Assembly (NCBI GenBank): GCA_963681505.1
Contig: OY811972.1
Location: 16,872,173-16,936,172, forward strand
Origin: Eunapius fragilis
Taxonomy: Eukaryota > Porifera > Demospongiae > Spongillida > Spongillidae
Direction: 5' to 3'
DNA: 64,000 nt
Shown here: positions 29,552 through 42,216 of the stretch, piece by piece
How positions within the stretch are numbered: position 1 is the stretch's first letter
Layout: every line of letters starts with the position of its first letter
Notes under the pieces: generated by a model
Seen by the model: the letters and a program-made list of their open reading frames with translations, nothing else
What the model was told of the DNA's origin: nothing
Database searches by the model: none
Position numbers and translations under genes: made by a program

Positions 29552-32500
29552 GGGAGGGTGTGTGGAGGTGTACCTGGGGTGTGTGGAGGTGTACCTAGGG
29601 TGTGTGGAGGTTGTACCAGGGGTGTGTGGAGGTGTACCTGGGGTGTGTGGAGGTGTACCTGGGGTGTGTGCAGGTGTACCTGGAGTGTGTGGGGGTGTAC
29701 CTGGGGTGTGTGGAGGTGCACCTGGGGTGTGTGGAGGTGTACCTGGGGTGTGTGGAGGTGTACCTGGGGTGTGTGGAGGTGTACCTGGGGTGTGTGGAGG
29801 TGTACCTGGGGAGTATGGAGGTGTACCTGGGGTGTGTGGAGGTGTACCTGGGGTGTGTGGAGATGTACCTGGGGTGTGTGCAGGTGTACCTGGAGTGTGT
29901 GGGGGTGTACCTGGGGTGTGTGGAGGTGTACCTGGGGTGTGTGCAGGTGTACCTGGGGTGTGAGGAGGTGTACCTAGGGTGTGTGGAGGTGTACCTGGGG
30001 TGTGTGCAGGTGTACCTGGAGTGTGTGGGGGTGTACCCGGGGTGTGTGGAGGTGTACCTGGGGTGTGTGGAGGTGTACCTGGGGTGTGTGGAGGTGTACC
30101 TGGGGTGTGTGGAGGTGTACCTGGGGTGTGTGGAGGTGTACCTAGGGTGTGTGGAGGTGTACCTGGGGTGTGTGGAGGTGTACCTGGGGTGTGTGGAGGT
30201 GTACCTAGGGTGTGTGGAGGTGTACCTGGGGTGTGTGGAGTGTACCTGGGGTGTGTGGAGGTGTACCTAGGGTGTGTGGAGGTGTACCTGGGGTGTGTGG
30301 AGGTGTACCTGGGGTGTGTGGAGGTGTACCTAGGGTGTGTGGAGGTGTACCTGGGGTGTGTGGAGGTGTACCTGGGGTGTGTGGAGGTGTACCTGGGGTG
30401 TGTGGAGGTGTACCTAGGGTGTGTGGAGGTGTACCTGAAGAGTGTGGAGGTGTACCTGGGGTGTGTGGAGGTGTACCTAGGGTGTGTGGAGGTGTACCTG
30501 GGGTGTGTGCAGGTGTACCTAGGGTGTGTGGAGGTGTACCTGGGGTGTGTGGAGGTGTACCTGGGGTGTGTGGAGGTGTACCTGGGGTGTGTGGAGGTGT
30601 ACCTGGTGTGTGTGGAGGTGTACCTAGGGTGTGTGGAGGTGTACCTGGGGTGTGTGGAGGTGTACCTGGGGTGTGTGGAGGTGTACCTAGGGTTTGTGGA
30701 GGTGTACCTGGGGTGTGTGGAGGTGTACCTGGGGTGTGTGGAGGTGTACCTGGGGTGTGTGGAAGTGTACCTGGGGTGTGTGGAGGTGTACCTGGGGTGT
30801 GTGGAGGTGTACCTAGGGTGTGTGGAGGTGTACCTGGGGTGTGTGGAGGTGTACCTGGGGTATGTGGAGGTGTACCTAGGGTGTGTGGAGGTGTACCTGG
30901 GGTGTGTGGAGGTGTACCTAGGGTGTGTGGAGGTGTACCTGGGGTGTGTGGAGGTGTACCTGGGGTGTGTGGAGGTGTACCTGGGGTGTGTGGAGGTGTA
31001 CCTAGGGTGTGTGGAGGTGTACCTGGGGTGTGTGCAGTGTACCTGGGGTGTGTGGAGGTGTACCTAGGGTGTGTGGAGGTGTACCTGGGGTGTGTGGAGG
31101 TGTACCTAGGGTGTGTGGAGGTGTACCTGGGGTGTGTGGAGGTGTACCTGGGGTGTGTGGAGGTGTACCTAGGGTGTGTGGAGGTGTACCTGGGGCGTGT
31201 GGAGGTGTACCTGGGGTGTGAGGAGGTGTACCTGGGGTGTGTGGAGGTGTACCTGGGGTGTGTGGAGGTGTACAAAGGGTGTGTGGAGGTGTACCTGGGG
31301 TGTGTGGAGATGTACCTGGGGCGTGTGGAGGTGTACCTGGGGTGTGTGGAGGTGTACAAAGGGTGTGTGGAGGTGTACCTGGGGTGTGTGGAGGTGTACC
31401 TGGGGTGTGTGGAGGTGTACCTGGGGTGTGTGGAGGTGTACCTGGGGTGTGAGGAGGTGTACCTGGGGTGTGTGGAGGTGTACCTGGGGTGTGTGGAGGT
31501 GTACAAAGGGTGTGTGGAGGTGTACCTGGGGTGTGTGGAGGTGTACCTAGGGTGTGAGGAGGTGTACCTGGGGTGTGTGGAGGTGTACCTGGGGTGTGTG
31601 GAAGTGTACCTGGGGTGTGTGGAGGTGTACCTGGGGTGTGTGGAGGTGTACCTGGGGTGTGTGGAGGTGTACCTGGGGTGTGTGGAGGTGTACCTAGGGT
31701 GTGTGGAGGTGTACCTCGGGTGTGTGGAGGTGTACCTAGGGTGTGTGGAGGTGTACCTGGGGTGTGTGGAGGTGTACCTGGGGTGTGTGAAGGTGTATCT
31801 GGGGTGTGTGGAGGTGAACCTAGGGTGTGTGGAGGTGTACCTGGGGTGTGTGGAGGTGTACCTAGGGTGTGTGGAGGTGTACCTGGGGTGTGTGGAAGTG
31901 TACCTGGGGTGTGTGGAGGTGTACCTGGGGTGTGTGGAGGTGTACCTAGGGTGTGTGGAGGTGTACCTGGGGTGTGTGGAGGTGTACCTGGGGTATGTGG
32001 AGGTGTACCTAGGGTGTGTGGAGGTGTACCTGGGGTGTGTGGAGGTGTACCTAGGGTGTGTGGAGGTGTACCTGGGGTGTGTGGAGGTGTACCTGGGGTG
32101 TGTGGAGGTGTACCTGGGGTGTGTGGAGGTGTACCTAGGGTGTGTGGAGGTGTACCTGGGGTGTGTGCAGTGTACCTGGGGTGTGTGGAGGTGTACCTGG
32201 GGTGTGTGGAGGTGTACCTGGGGTGTGTGGAGGTGTACCTAGGGTGTGTGGAGGTGTACCTGGGGTGTGTGGAGGTGTACCTGGGGTGTGTGGAGGTGTA
32301 CCTGGGGTGTGTGGAGATGTACCTGGGGCGTGTGGAGGTGTACCTGGGGTGTGAGGAGGTGTACCTGGGGTGTGTGGAGGTGTACCTGGGGTGTGTGGAG
32401 GTGTACAAAGGGTGTGTGGAGGTGTACCTGGGGTGTGTGGAGATGTACCTGGGGCGTGTGGAGGTGTACCTGGGGTGTGAGGAGGTGTACCTGGGGTGTG

Positions 32501-35500
32501 TGGAGGTGTACCTGGGGTGTGTGGAGGTGTACAAAGGGTGTGTGGAGGTGTACCTGGGGTGTGTGGAGGTGTACCTAGGGTGTGAGGAGGTGTACCTGGG
32601 GTGTGTGGAGGTGTACCTGGGGTGTGTGGAAGTGTACCTGGGGTGTGTGGAGGTGTACCTGGGGTGTGTGGAGGTGTACCTGGGGTGTGTGGAGGTGTAC
32701 CTGGGGTGTGTGGAGGTGTACCTAGGGTGTGTGGAGGTGTACCTCGGGTGTGTGGAGGTGTACCTAGGGTGTGTGGAGGTGTACCTGGGGTGTGTGGAGG
32801 TGTACCTGGGGTGTGTGAAGGTGTATCTGGGGTGTGTGGAGGTGAACCTAGGGTGTGTGGAGGTGTACCTGGGGTGTGTGGAGGTGTACCTAGGGTGTGT
32901 GGAGGTGTACCTGGGGTGTGTGGAGGTGTACCTGGGGTGTGTGGAGGTGTACAAAGGGTGTGTGGAGGTGTACCTGGGGAGTGTGGAGGTGTACCTGGGG
33001 TGTGTGGAGGTGTACCTAGGGTGTGTGGAGGTGTACTTGGGGTGTGTGCAGGTGTACCTGGGGTGTGTGGAGGTGTACCTGGGGTGTGTGGAGGTGTACC
33101 TGGGGTGTGTGGAGGTGTACCTGGGGTGTGTGGAGGTGTACCTGGGGTGTGTGGAGGTGTACCTAGGGTGTGTGGAGGTGTACCTGGGGTGTGTGGAAGT
33201 GTACCTGGGGTGTGTAGAGGTGTACCTGGGGTGTGTGCAGGTGTACCTGGAGTGTGTGGGGGTGTACCTGGGGTGTGTGGAGGTGTACCTGGGGTGTGTG
33301 GAGGTGTACCTAGGGTGTGTGGAGGTGTACCTGGGGTGTGTGGAGGTGTACCTGGGGTGTGTGGAGGTGTACCTAGGGTGTGTGGAGGTGTACCTGGGGT
33401 GTGTGGAGGTGTACCTTGGGTGTGTGGAGGTGTACCTGGGGTGTGTGGAGTGTACCTGGGGTGTGTGGAGGTGTACCTAGGGTGTGTGGAGGTGTACCTG
33501 GGGTGTGTGGAGGTGTACCTGGGGTGTGTGGAGGTGTACCTAGGGTGTGTGGAGGTGTACCTGGGGTGTGTGGAGGTGTACCTGGGGTGTGTGGAGGTGT
33601 ACCTAGGGTGTGTGGAGGTGTACCTGGGGTGTGTGCAGTGTACCTGGGGTGTGTGGAGGTGTACCTAGGGTGTGTGGAGGTGTACTTGGGGTGTGTGCAG
33701 GTGTACCTGGGGTGTGTGGGGGTGTACCTGGGGTGTGTGGAGGTGTACCTGGGGTGTGTGGAGGTGTACCTGGGGTGTGTGGAGGTGTACCTGGGGTGTG
33801 TGGAGGTGTACCTGGGGTGTGTGGAGGTGTACCTAGGGTGTGTGGAGGTGTACCTGGGGTGTGTGCAGTGTACCTGGGGTGTGTGGAGGTGTACCTAGGG
33901 TGTGTGGAGGTGTACCTGGGGTGTGTGGAGGTGTACCTAGGGTGTACCTGGGGTGTGTGGAGGTGTACCTGGGGTGTGTGGAGGTGTACCTGGGGTGTGT
34001 GGAGATGTACCTGGGGCGTGTGGAGGTGTACCTGGGGTGTGAGGAGGTGTACCTGGGGTGTGTGGAGGTGTACCTGGGGTGTGTGGAGGTGTACAAAGGG
34101 TGTGTGGAGGTGTACCTGGGGTGTGTGGAGATGTACCTGGGGCGTGTGGAGGTGTACCTGGGGTGTGAGGAGGTGTACCTGGGGTGTGTGGAGGTGTACC
34201 TGGGGTGTGTGGAGGTGTACAAAGGGTGTGTGGAGGTGTACCTGGGGTGTGTGGAGGTGTACCTAGGGTGTGAGGAGGTGTACCTGGGGTGTGTGGAGGT
34301 GTACCTGGGGTGTGTGGAAGTGTACCTGGGGTGTGTGGAGGTGTACCTGGGGTGTGTGGAGGTGTACCTGGGGTGTGTGGAGGTGTACCTGGGGTGTGTG
34401 GAGGTGTACCTAGGGTGTGTGGAGGTGTACCTCGGGTGTGTGGAGGTGTACCTAGGGTGTGTGGAGGTGTACCTGGGGTGTGTGGAGGTGTACCTGGGGT
34501 GTGTGAAGGTGTATCTGGGGTGTGTGGAGGTGAACCTAGGGTGTGTGGAGGTGTACCTGGGGTGTGTGGAGGTGTACCTAGGGTGTGTGGAGGTGTACCT
34601 GGGGTGTGTGGAGGTGTACCTGGGGTGTGTGGAGGTGTACAAAGGGTGTGTGGAGGTGTACCTGGGGAGTGTGGAGGTGTACCTGGGGTGTGTGGAGGTG
34701 TACCTAGGGTGTGTGGAGGTGTACTTGGGGTGTGTGCAGGTGTACCTGGGGTGTGTGGAGGTGTACCTGGGGTGTGTGGAGGTGTACCTGGGGTGTGTGG
34801 AGGTGTACCTGGGGTGTGTGGAGGTGTACCTGGGGTGTGTGGAGGTGTACCTAGGGTGTGTGGAGGTGTACCTGGGGTGTGTGGAAGTGTACCTGGGGTG
34901 TGTAGAGGTGTACCTGGGGTGTGTGCAGGTGTACCTGGAGTGTGTGGGGGTGTACCTGGGGTGTGTGGAGGTGTACCTGGGGTGTGTGGAGGTGTACCTA
35001 GGGTGTGTGGAGGTGTACCTGGGGTGTGTGGAGGTGTACCTGGGGTGTGTGGAGGTGTACCTAGGGTGTGTGGAGGTGTACCTGGGGTGTGTGGAGGTGT
35101 ACCTTGGGTGTGTGGAGGTGTACCTGGGGTGTGTGGAGTGTACCTGGGGTGTGTGGAGGTGTACCTAGGGTGTGTGGAGGTGTACCTGGGGTGTGTGGAG
35201 GTGTACCTGGGGTGTGTGGAGGTGTACCTAGGGTGTGTGGAGGTGTACCTGGGGTGTGTGGAGGTGTATCTGGGGTGTGTGGAGGTGTACCTGGGGTGTG
35301 TGGAGGTGTACCTGGGGTGTGTGGAGGTGTACCTGGGGTGTGTGGAGGTGTACCTGGGGTGTGTAGAGGTGTACCTAGGGTGTGTGGAGGTGTACCTGGG
35401 GAGTGTGGAGGTGTACCTGGGGTGTGTGGAGGTGTACCTAGGGTGTGTGGAGGTGTACCTGGGGTGTGTGCAGGTGTACCTAGGGTGTGTGGAGGTGTAC

Positions 35501-38500
35501 CTGGGGTGTGTGGAGGTGTACCTGGGGTGTGTGGAGGTGTACCTGGGGTGTGTGGAGGTGTACCTGGGGTGTGTGGAGGTGTACCTAGGGTGTGTGGAGG
35601 TGTACCTGGGGTGTGTGGAGGTGTACCTGGGGTGTGTGGAAGTGTACTTGGGGTGTGTGGAGGTGTACCTAGGGTGTGTGGAGGTGTACCTGGGGTGTGT
35701 GGAGGTGTATCTGGGGTGTGTGGAGGTGTACCTGGGGTGTGTGGAGGTGTACCTGGGGTGTGTGGAGGTGTACCTGGGGTATGTGGAGGTGTACCTGGGG
35801 TATGTGGAGGTGTACCTGGGGTGTGTGGAGGTGTACCTGGGGTGTGTGGAAGTGTACCTGGGGTGTGTGGAGGTGTACCTAGGGTGTGTGGAGGTGTACC
35901 TGGGGTGTGTGTAGGTGTATAGGTGTACCTAGGGTGTGTGGAGGTGTACCTGGAGTGTGTGGAGGTGTACCTGGGGTGTGTGGAGGTGTACCTGGGGTGT
36001 GTGGAAGTGTACCTGGGGTGTGTGGAGGTGTACCTGGGGTGTGTGTAGGTGTACCTAGGGTGTGTGGAGGTGTACCTGGAGTGTGTGCAGGTGTACCCGG
36101 GGTGTGTGGAGGTGTACCTGGAGTGTGTGGGGGTGTACCTGGGGTGTGTGGAGGTGTACCTGGGGTGTGTGGAGGTGTACCTAGGGTGTGTGGAGGTGTA
36201 CCTGGGGTGTGTGGAGGTGTACCTGGGGTGTGTGGAGGTGTACCTAGGGTGTGTGGAGGTGTACCTGGGGTGTGTGGAGTGTACCTGGGGTGTGTGGAGG
36301 TGTACCTAGGGTGTGTGGAGGTGTACCTGGGGTGTGTGGAGGTGTACCTGGGGTGTGTGGAGGTGTACCTAGGGTGTGTGGAGGTGTACCTGGGGTGTGT
36401 GGAGGTGTATCTGGGGTGTGTGGAGGTGTACCTGGGGTGTGTGGAGGTGTACCTGGGGTGTGTGGAGGTGTACCTGGGGTGTGTGGAGGTGTACCTGGGG
36501 TGTGTGGAGGTGTACCTAGGGTGTGTGGAGGTGTACCTGGGGAGTGTGGAGGTGTACCTGGGGTGTGTGGAGGTGTACCTAGGGTGTGTGGAGGTGTACC
36601 TGGGGTGTGTGCAGGTGTACCTAGGGTGTGTGGAGGTGTACCTGGGGTGTGTGGAGGTGTACCTGGGGTGTGTGGAGGTGTACCTGGGGTGTGTGGAGGT
36701 GTACCTGGGGTGTGTGGAGGTGTACCTAGGGTGTGTGGAGGTGTACCTGGGGTGTGTGGAAGTGTACCTGGGGTGTGTGGAGGTGTACCTAGGGTGTGTG
36801 GAGGTGTACCTGGGGTGTGTGGAGGTGTATCTGGGGTGTGTGGAGGTGTACCTGGGGTGTGTGGAGGTGTACCTGGGGTGTGTGGAGGTGTACCTGGGGT
36901 ATGTGGAGGTGTACCTGGGGTATGTGGAGGTGTACCTGGGGTGTGTGGAGGTGTACCTGGGGTGTGTGGAAGTGTACCTGGGGTGTGTGGAGGTGTACCT
37001 AGGGTGTGTGGAGGTGTACCTGGGGTGTGTGTAGGTGTATAGGTGTACCTAGGGTGTGTGGAGGTGTACCTGGAGTGTGTGGAGGTGTACCTGGGGTGTG
37101 TGGAGGTGTACCTGGGGTGTGTGGAAGTGTACCTGGGGTGTGTGGAGGTGTACCTGGGGTGTGTGTAGGTGTACCTAGGGTGTGTGGAGGTGTACCTGGG
37201 GTGTGTGGAGGTGTACCTAGGGTGTGTGGAGGTGTATCTGGGGTGTGTGGAGGTGTACCTGGGGTGTGTGGAGGTGTACCTAGGGTGTGTGGAGGTGTAC
37301 CTGGGGAGTGTGGAGGTGTACCTAGGGTGTGTGGAGGTGTACCTGGGGTGTGTGGAGTGTACCTGGGGTGTGTGGAGGTGTACCTAGGGTGTGTGGAGGT
37401 GTACCTGGGGTGTGTGGAGGTGTACCTGGGGTGTGTGGAGGTGTACCTGGGGTGTGTGGAGGTGTACCTAGGGTGTGTGGAGGTGTACCTGGGGTGTGTG
37501 GAGGTGTACCAAGGGTGTGTGGAGGTGTACCTGGGGTGTGTGGAGGTGTACCTGGTGTGTTTGGAGGTGTACCTAGGGTGTGTGGAGGTGTACCTGGGGT
37601 GTGTGGAGGTGTACCTGGGGTGTGTGGAGGTGTACCTAGGGTGTGTGGTGGTGTACCTGGGGTGCGTGGAGGTGTACCTGGGGTGTGTGGAGGTGTACCT
37701 GGGGTGTGTGGAGGTGTACCTAGGGTATGTGGAGGTGTACCTGGGGTGTGTGGAGGTGTACCTAGGGTGTGTGGAGGTGTACCTGGGGTGTGTGGAAGTG
37801 TACCTGGGGTGTGTGGAGGTGTACCTGGGGTGTGTGGAGGTGTACCTGGGGTGTGTAGAGGTGTACCTGGGGTGTGTGGAGGTGTACCTGGGGTGTGTGG
37901 AGGTGTACCTAGGGTGTGTGGAGATGTACCTGGGGTGTGTGGAGGTGTACCTGGGGTGTGTAGAGGTGTACCTGGGGTGTGTGGAGGTGTACCTGGGGTG
38001 TGTGGAAGTGTACCTGGGGTGTGTGGAGGTGTACCTGGGGTGTGTGGAGGTGTACCTAGGGTGTGTGGAGGTGTACCTGGGGTGTGTGGAGGTGTACCTG
38101 GGGTGTGTGGAGGTGTACCTGGGGTGTGTGGAGGTGTACCTAGGGTGTGTGGAGGTGTACCTGGGGTGTGTGGAGTGTATCTGGGGTGTGTGGAGGTGTA
38201 CCTAGGGTGTGTGGAGGTGTACCTGGGGTGTGTGGAGGTGTACCTAGGGTGTGTGGAGGTGTACCTGGGGTGTGTGGAGTTGTACCTAGGGTGTGTGGAG
38301 GTGTACCTGGGGTGTGTGGAAGTGTACCTGGGGTGTGTGGAGGTGTACCTGGGGTGTGTGGAGGTGTACCTGGGGTGTGTGGAGATGTACTTAGGATGTG
38401 TGGAGGTGAACCTGGGGTGTGTGAAGGTGTATCTGGGGTGTGTGGAGGTGAACCTAGGGTGTGTGGAGGTGTACCTGGGGTGTGTGGAGGTGTACCTAGG

Positions 38501-41500
38501 GTGTGTGGAGGTGTACCTGGGGTGTGTGGAGGTGTACCTGGGGTGTGTGGAGGTGTACTGGGGTGTGTGGAGGTGTACCTGGGGAGTGTGGAGGTGTACC
38601 TGGGGTGTGTGGAGGTGTACCTGGGGTGTGTGGAGGTGTACTTGGGGTGTGTGCAGGTGTACCTGGGGTGTGTGGAGGTGTACCTGGGGTGTGTGGAGGT
38701 GTACCTGGGGTGTGTGGAGGTGTACCTGGGGTGTGTGGAGGTGTACCTGGGGTGTGTGGAGGTGTACCTAGGGTGTGTGGAGGTGTACCTGGGGTGTGTG
38801 GAAGTGTACCTGGGGTGTGTGGAGGTGTACCTGGGGTGTGTGGAGGTGTACCTGGGGTGTGTGGAGGTGTACCTGGGGTGTGTGGAGGTGTACCTGGGGT
38901 GTGTGGAGGTGTACCTAGGGTGTGTGGAGGTGTACCTGGAGTGTGTGGAAGTGTACCTGGGGTGTGTGGAGGTGTACCTGGGGTGTGTGGAGGTGTACCT
39001 AGGGTGTGTGGAGGTGTACCTGGGGTGTGTGGAGGTGTACCTAGGGTGTGTGGAGGTGTACCTGGGGTGTGTGGAGGTGTACCTGGGGTGTGTGGAGGTG
39101 TGCCTAGGGTGTGTGGAGGTGTACCTGGGGAGTGTGGAGGTGTATCTGGGGTGTGTGGAGGTGTACCTGGGTGTGTGGAGGTGTACCTGGGGTGTGTGCA
39201 GGTTTACCTAGGGTGTGTGGAGGTGTACCTGGGGTGTGTGGAGGTGTACCTGGGGTGTGTGGAGGTGTACCTGGGGTGCGTGGAGGTGTACCTGGGGTGT
39301 GTGGAGGTGTACCTAGGGTGTGTGGAGGTGTACCTGGGGTGCGTGGAGGTGCACCTGGGGTATCTGGAGGTGTACCTGGGGAGTGTGGAGGTGTACCTGT
39401 GGTGTGTGGTGGTGTACCTGGGGTGTGTGGAGGTGTACCTGGGGTGTGTGGAGGTGTACCTGGGGTGTGTGGAGGTGTACCTGGGGTGTGTGGAGGTGTA
39501 CCTGGGGTGTGTGGACGTGTACCTGGGGTGTGTGGAGGTGTACCTAGGGTGTGTGGAGATGTACCTGGGGTGTGTGGAAGTGTACCTGGGGTGTGTGGAG
39601 GTGTACCTGGGGTGTGTGGAGGTGTACCTGGGGTGTGTGGAGGTGTACCTGGGGTGTGTGGAGGTGTACCTGGGGTGTGTGGAGGTGTACCTGGGGTGTG
39701 TGGGGGTGTACCTGGGGTGTGTGGAGGTGTACCTAGGGTGTGTGGAGGTGTACCTGGGGTGTGTGGAGTGTACCTGGGGTGTGTGGAGGTGTACCTGGGG
39801 TGTGTGGAGGTGTACCTGGGGTGTGTGGAGGTGTACCTAGGGTGTGTGGAGTGTACCTGGGGTGTGTGGAGGTGTACCTGGGGTGTGTGGAGGTGTACCT
39901 GGGGTGTGTGGAGGTGTACCTGGGGTGTGTGGAGGTGTACCTGGGGTGCGTGGAGGTGTACCTGGGGTGTGTGGAGGTGTACCTAGGGTGTGTGGAGGTG
40001 TACCTGGGGTGCGTGGAGGTGCACCTGGGGTATCTGGAGGTGTACCTGGGGAGTGTGGAGGTGTACCTGTGGTGTGTGGTGGTGTACCTGGGGTGTGTGG
40101 AGGTGTACCTGGGGTGTGTGGAGGTGTACCTGGGGTGTGTGGAGGTGTACCTGGGGTGTGTGGAGGTGTACCTGGGGTGTGTGGACGTGTACCTGGGGTG
40201 TGTGGAGGTGTACCTAGGGTGTGTGGAGGTGTACCTGGGGTGTGTGGAAGTGTACCTGGGGTGTGTGGAGGTGTACCTGGGGTGTGTGGAGGTGTACCTG
40301 GGGTGTGTGCAGGTGTATCTGGGGTGTGTGGAGGTGTACCTGGGGTGTGTGGAAGTGTACCTGGGGTGTGTGGAGGTGTACCTGGGGTGTGTGGACGTGT
40401 ACTTGGGGTGTGTGGAGGTGTACCTAGGGTGTGTGGAGGTGTACCTGGGGTGTGTGGAAGTGTACCTGGGGTGTGTGGAGGTGTACCTGGGGTGTGTGGA
40501 GGTGTACCTGGGGTGTGTGCAGGTGTATCTGGGGTGTGTGGAGGTGTACCTGGGGTGTGTGGAGGTGTACCTGGGGTGTGTGGAGGTGTACCTGGGGTGT
40601 GTGGAGGTGTACCTGGGGTGTGTGGAGGTGTACCTAGGGTGTGTGGAGGTGTACCTGGGGTGTGTGGAGTGTACCTGGGGTGTGTGGAGGTGTACCTGGG
40701 GTGTGTGGAGGTGTACCTGGGGTGTGTGGAGGTGTACCTAGGGTGTGTGGAGGTGTACCTAGGGTGTGTGGAGGTGTACCTGGGGTGTGTGGAGGTGTAC
40801 CTGGGTGTGTGGAGGTGTACCTGGGGTGTGTGAAGGTGTATCTGGGGTGTGTGGAGGTGTACCTAGGGTGTGTGGAGGTGTACCTGGGGTGTGTGGAGGT
40901 GTACCTGGGGTGTGTGGAGATGTACTTGGGATGTGTGGAGGTGTACCTGGGGTGTGTGGAGGTGTACCTAGGGTGTGTGGTGGTGTACCTGGGGTGTGTG
41001 GAGGTGTACCTAGGGTGTGTGGTGGTGTACCTGGGGTGTGTGGAGGTGTACCTAGGGTGTGTGGAGGTGTACCTGGGGTGTGTGGAGGTGTACCTAGGGT
41101 GTGTGGAGGTGTACCTGGGGTGTGTGGAGGTGTACCTGGGGTGTGTGGAGGTGTACCTGGGGTGTGTGGAGGTGTACCTGGGGTGTGTGGAGATGTACCT
41201 GGGGAGTGTGGAGGTGTACCTAGGGTGTGTGGAGGTGTACCTAGGGTGTGTGGAGGTGTACCTAGGGTGTGTGGAGGTGTACCTGGGGTGTGTGGAGGTG
41301 TACCTGGGTGTGTGGAGGTGTACCTGGGGTGTGTGAAGGTGTACCTGGGGTGTGTGGAGGTGTACCTAGGCTGTGTGGAGGTGTACCTAGGGTGTGTGGA
41401 GATGTACCTAGGGTGTGTGGAGGTGTACCTGGGGTGTGTGGAGGTGTACCTGGGTGTGTGGAGGTGTACCTGGGGTGTGTGAAGGCGTATCTGGGGTGTG

Positions 41501-42130
41501 TGGAGGTGTACCTAGGGTGTGTGGATGTGTACCTGGGGTGTGTGGAGGTGTACCTGGGGTGTGTGGAGATGTACTTGGGATGTGTGGAGGTGTACCTGGG
41601 GTGTGTGGAGGTGTACCTAGGGTGTGTGGAGGTGTACCTGGGGTGTGTGGTGTACCTAGGGTTGTGGAGGTGTACCTGGGGTGTGTGGAGGTGTACCTGG
41701 GGTGTGTGGAGGTGTACCTAGGGTTGTGGAGGTGTACCTGGGGTGTGTGGAGGTGTACCTTGAGTGTGTGGAGGTGTACCTAGGGTGTGTGGAGGTGTAC
41801 CTGGGGTGTGTGGAGGTGTTCCTGGGGTGTGTGAAGATGTACCTAGGGTGTGTGGAGGTGCACCTAGGGTGTGTGGAGGTGTACCTGGGGTGTGTGAAGG
41901 TGTACCTAGGGTGTGTGGAGGTGTACCTATGGTGTGTGGTGGTGTACCTGGGGTGTGTGGAGATGTACCTGGTGTGTGGTGAGGTGTACCTAGGGTGTGT
42001 GGTGGTGTACCTGGGGTGTGTGTAGGTGTACCAAGGGTTGTGTGGAGGTGTACCTGGGGTGTGTGGAGGTGTACCTAGGGTGTGTGGAGGTGTACCTGGG
42101 TGTGTGGAGGTGTACCTGGGGTGTGTGGAG
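29552..42130. repeat. 12.6-kb minisatellite, 21-bp unit, inside the Kelch-to-NTPase intron
   Basis: Roughly 600 head-to-tail copies of a 21-bp unit with core GTGGAGGTGTACCTGGGG. The most common variant is CTAGGG for CTGGGG. Others are GTACAAAGGG, GAGGAGG, GGGGCGTG, GTGCAGG, GTGGAAG and TGTATCTGG. Because 21 is a multiple of three and no unit carries a stop, all three plus frames and minus frames are open for up to 676 codons (repeats of VEVYLGC, CGGVPGV or WRCTWGV). Scattered 20-bp units (GTGTGGAGTGTACC) shift the frame, the three frames are equally open, and true coding exons with splice sites flank it at 29,487 and 42,217. It is therefore intronic and not a protein gene. Larger blocks are themselves duplicated. 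Confidence 0.96.
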
Positions 42131-42216
42131 GTGCATCTAGAGCAATGTCCATGTACTTTTTGCATATCGCACTTTGAAATGATCAATTCTACATGTTATG
42201 GTTATCTTCCATTCAG

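Noticed and set aside
29534-42025. Very long overlapping ORFs (up to 676 codons) repeating VEVYLGC, CGGVPGV or WRCTWGV, resembling a repetitive secreted or silk-like protein
   Set aside because: All three plus frames and minus frames are open because the unit is 21 bp and stop-free. Occasional 20-bp units shift frame, the array is uniform in all frames, and it sits between phase-compatible exons with splice sites.
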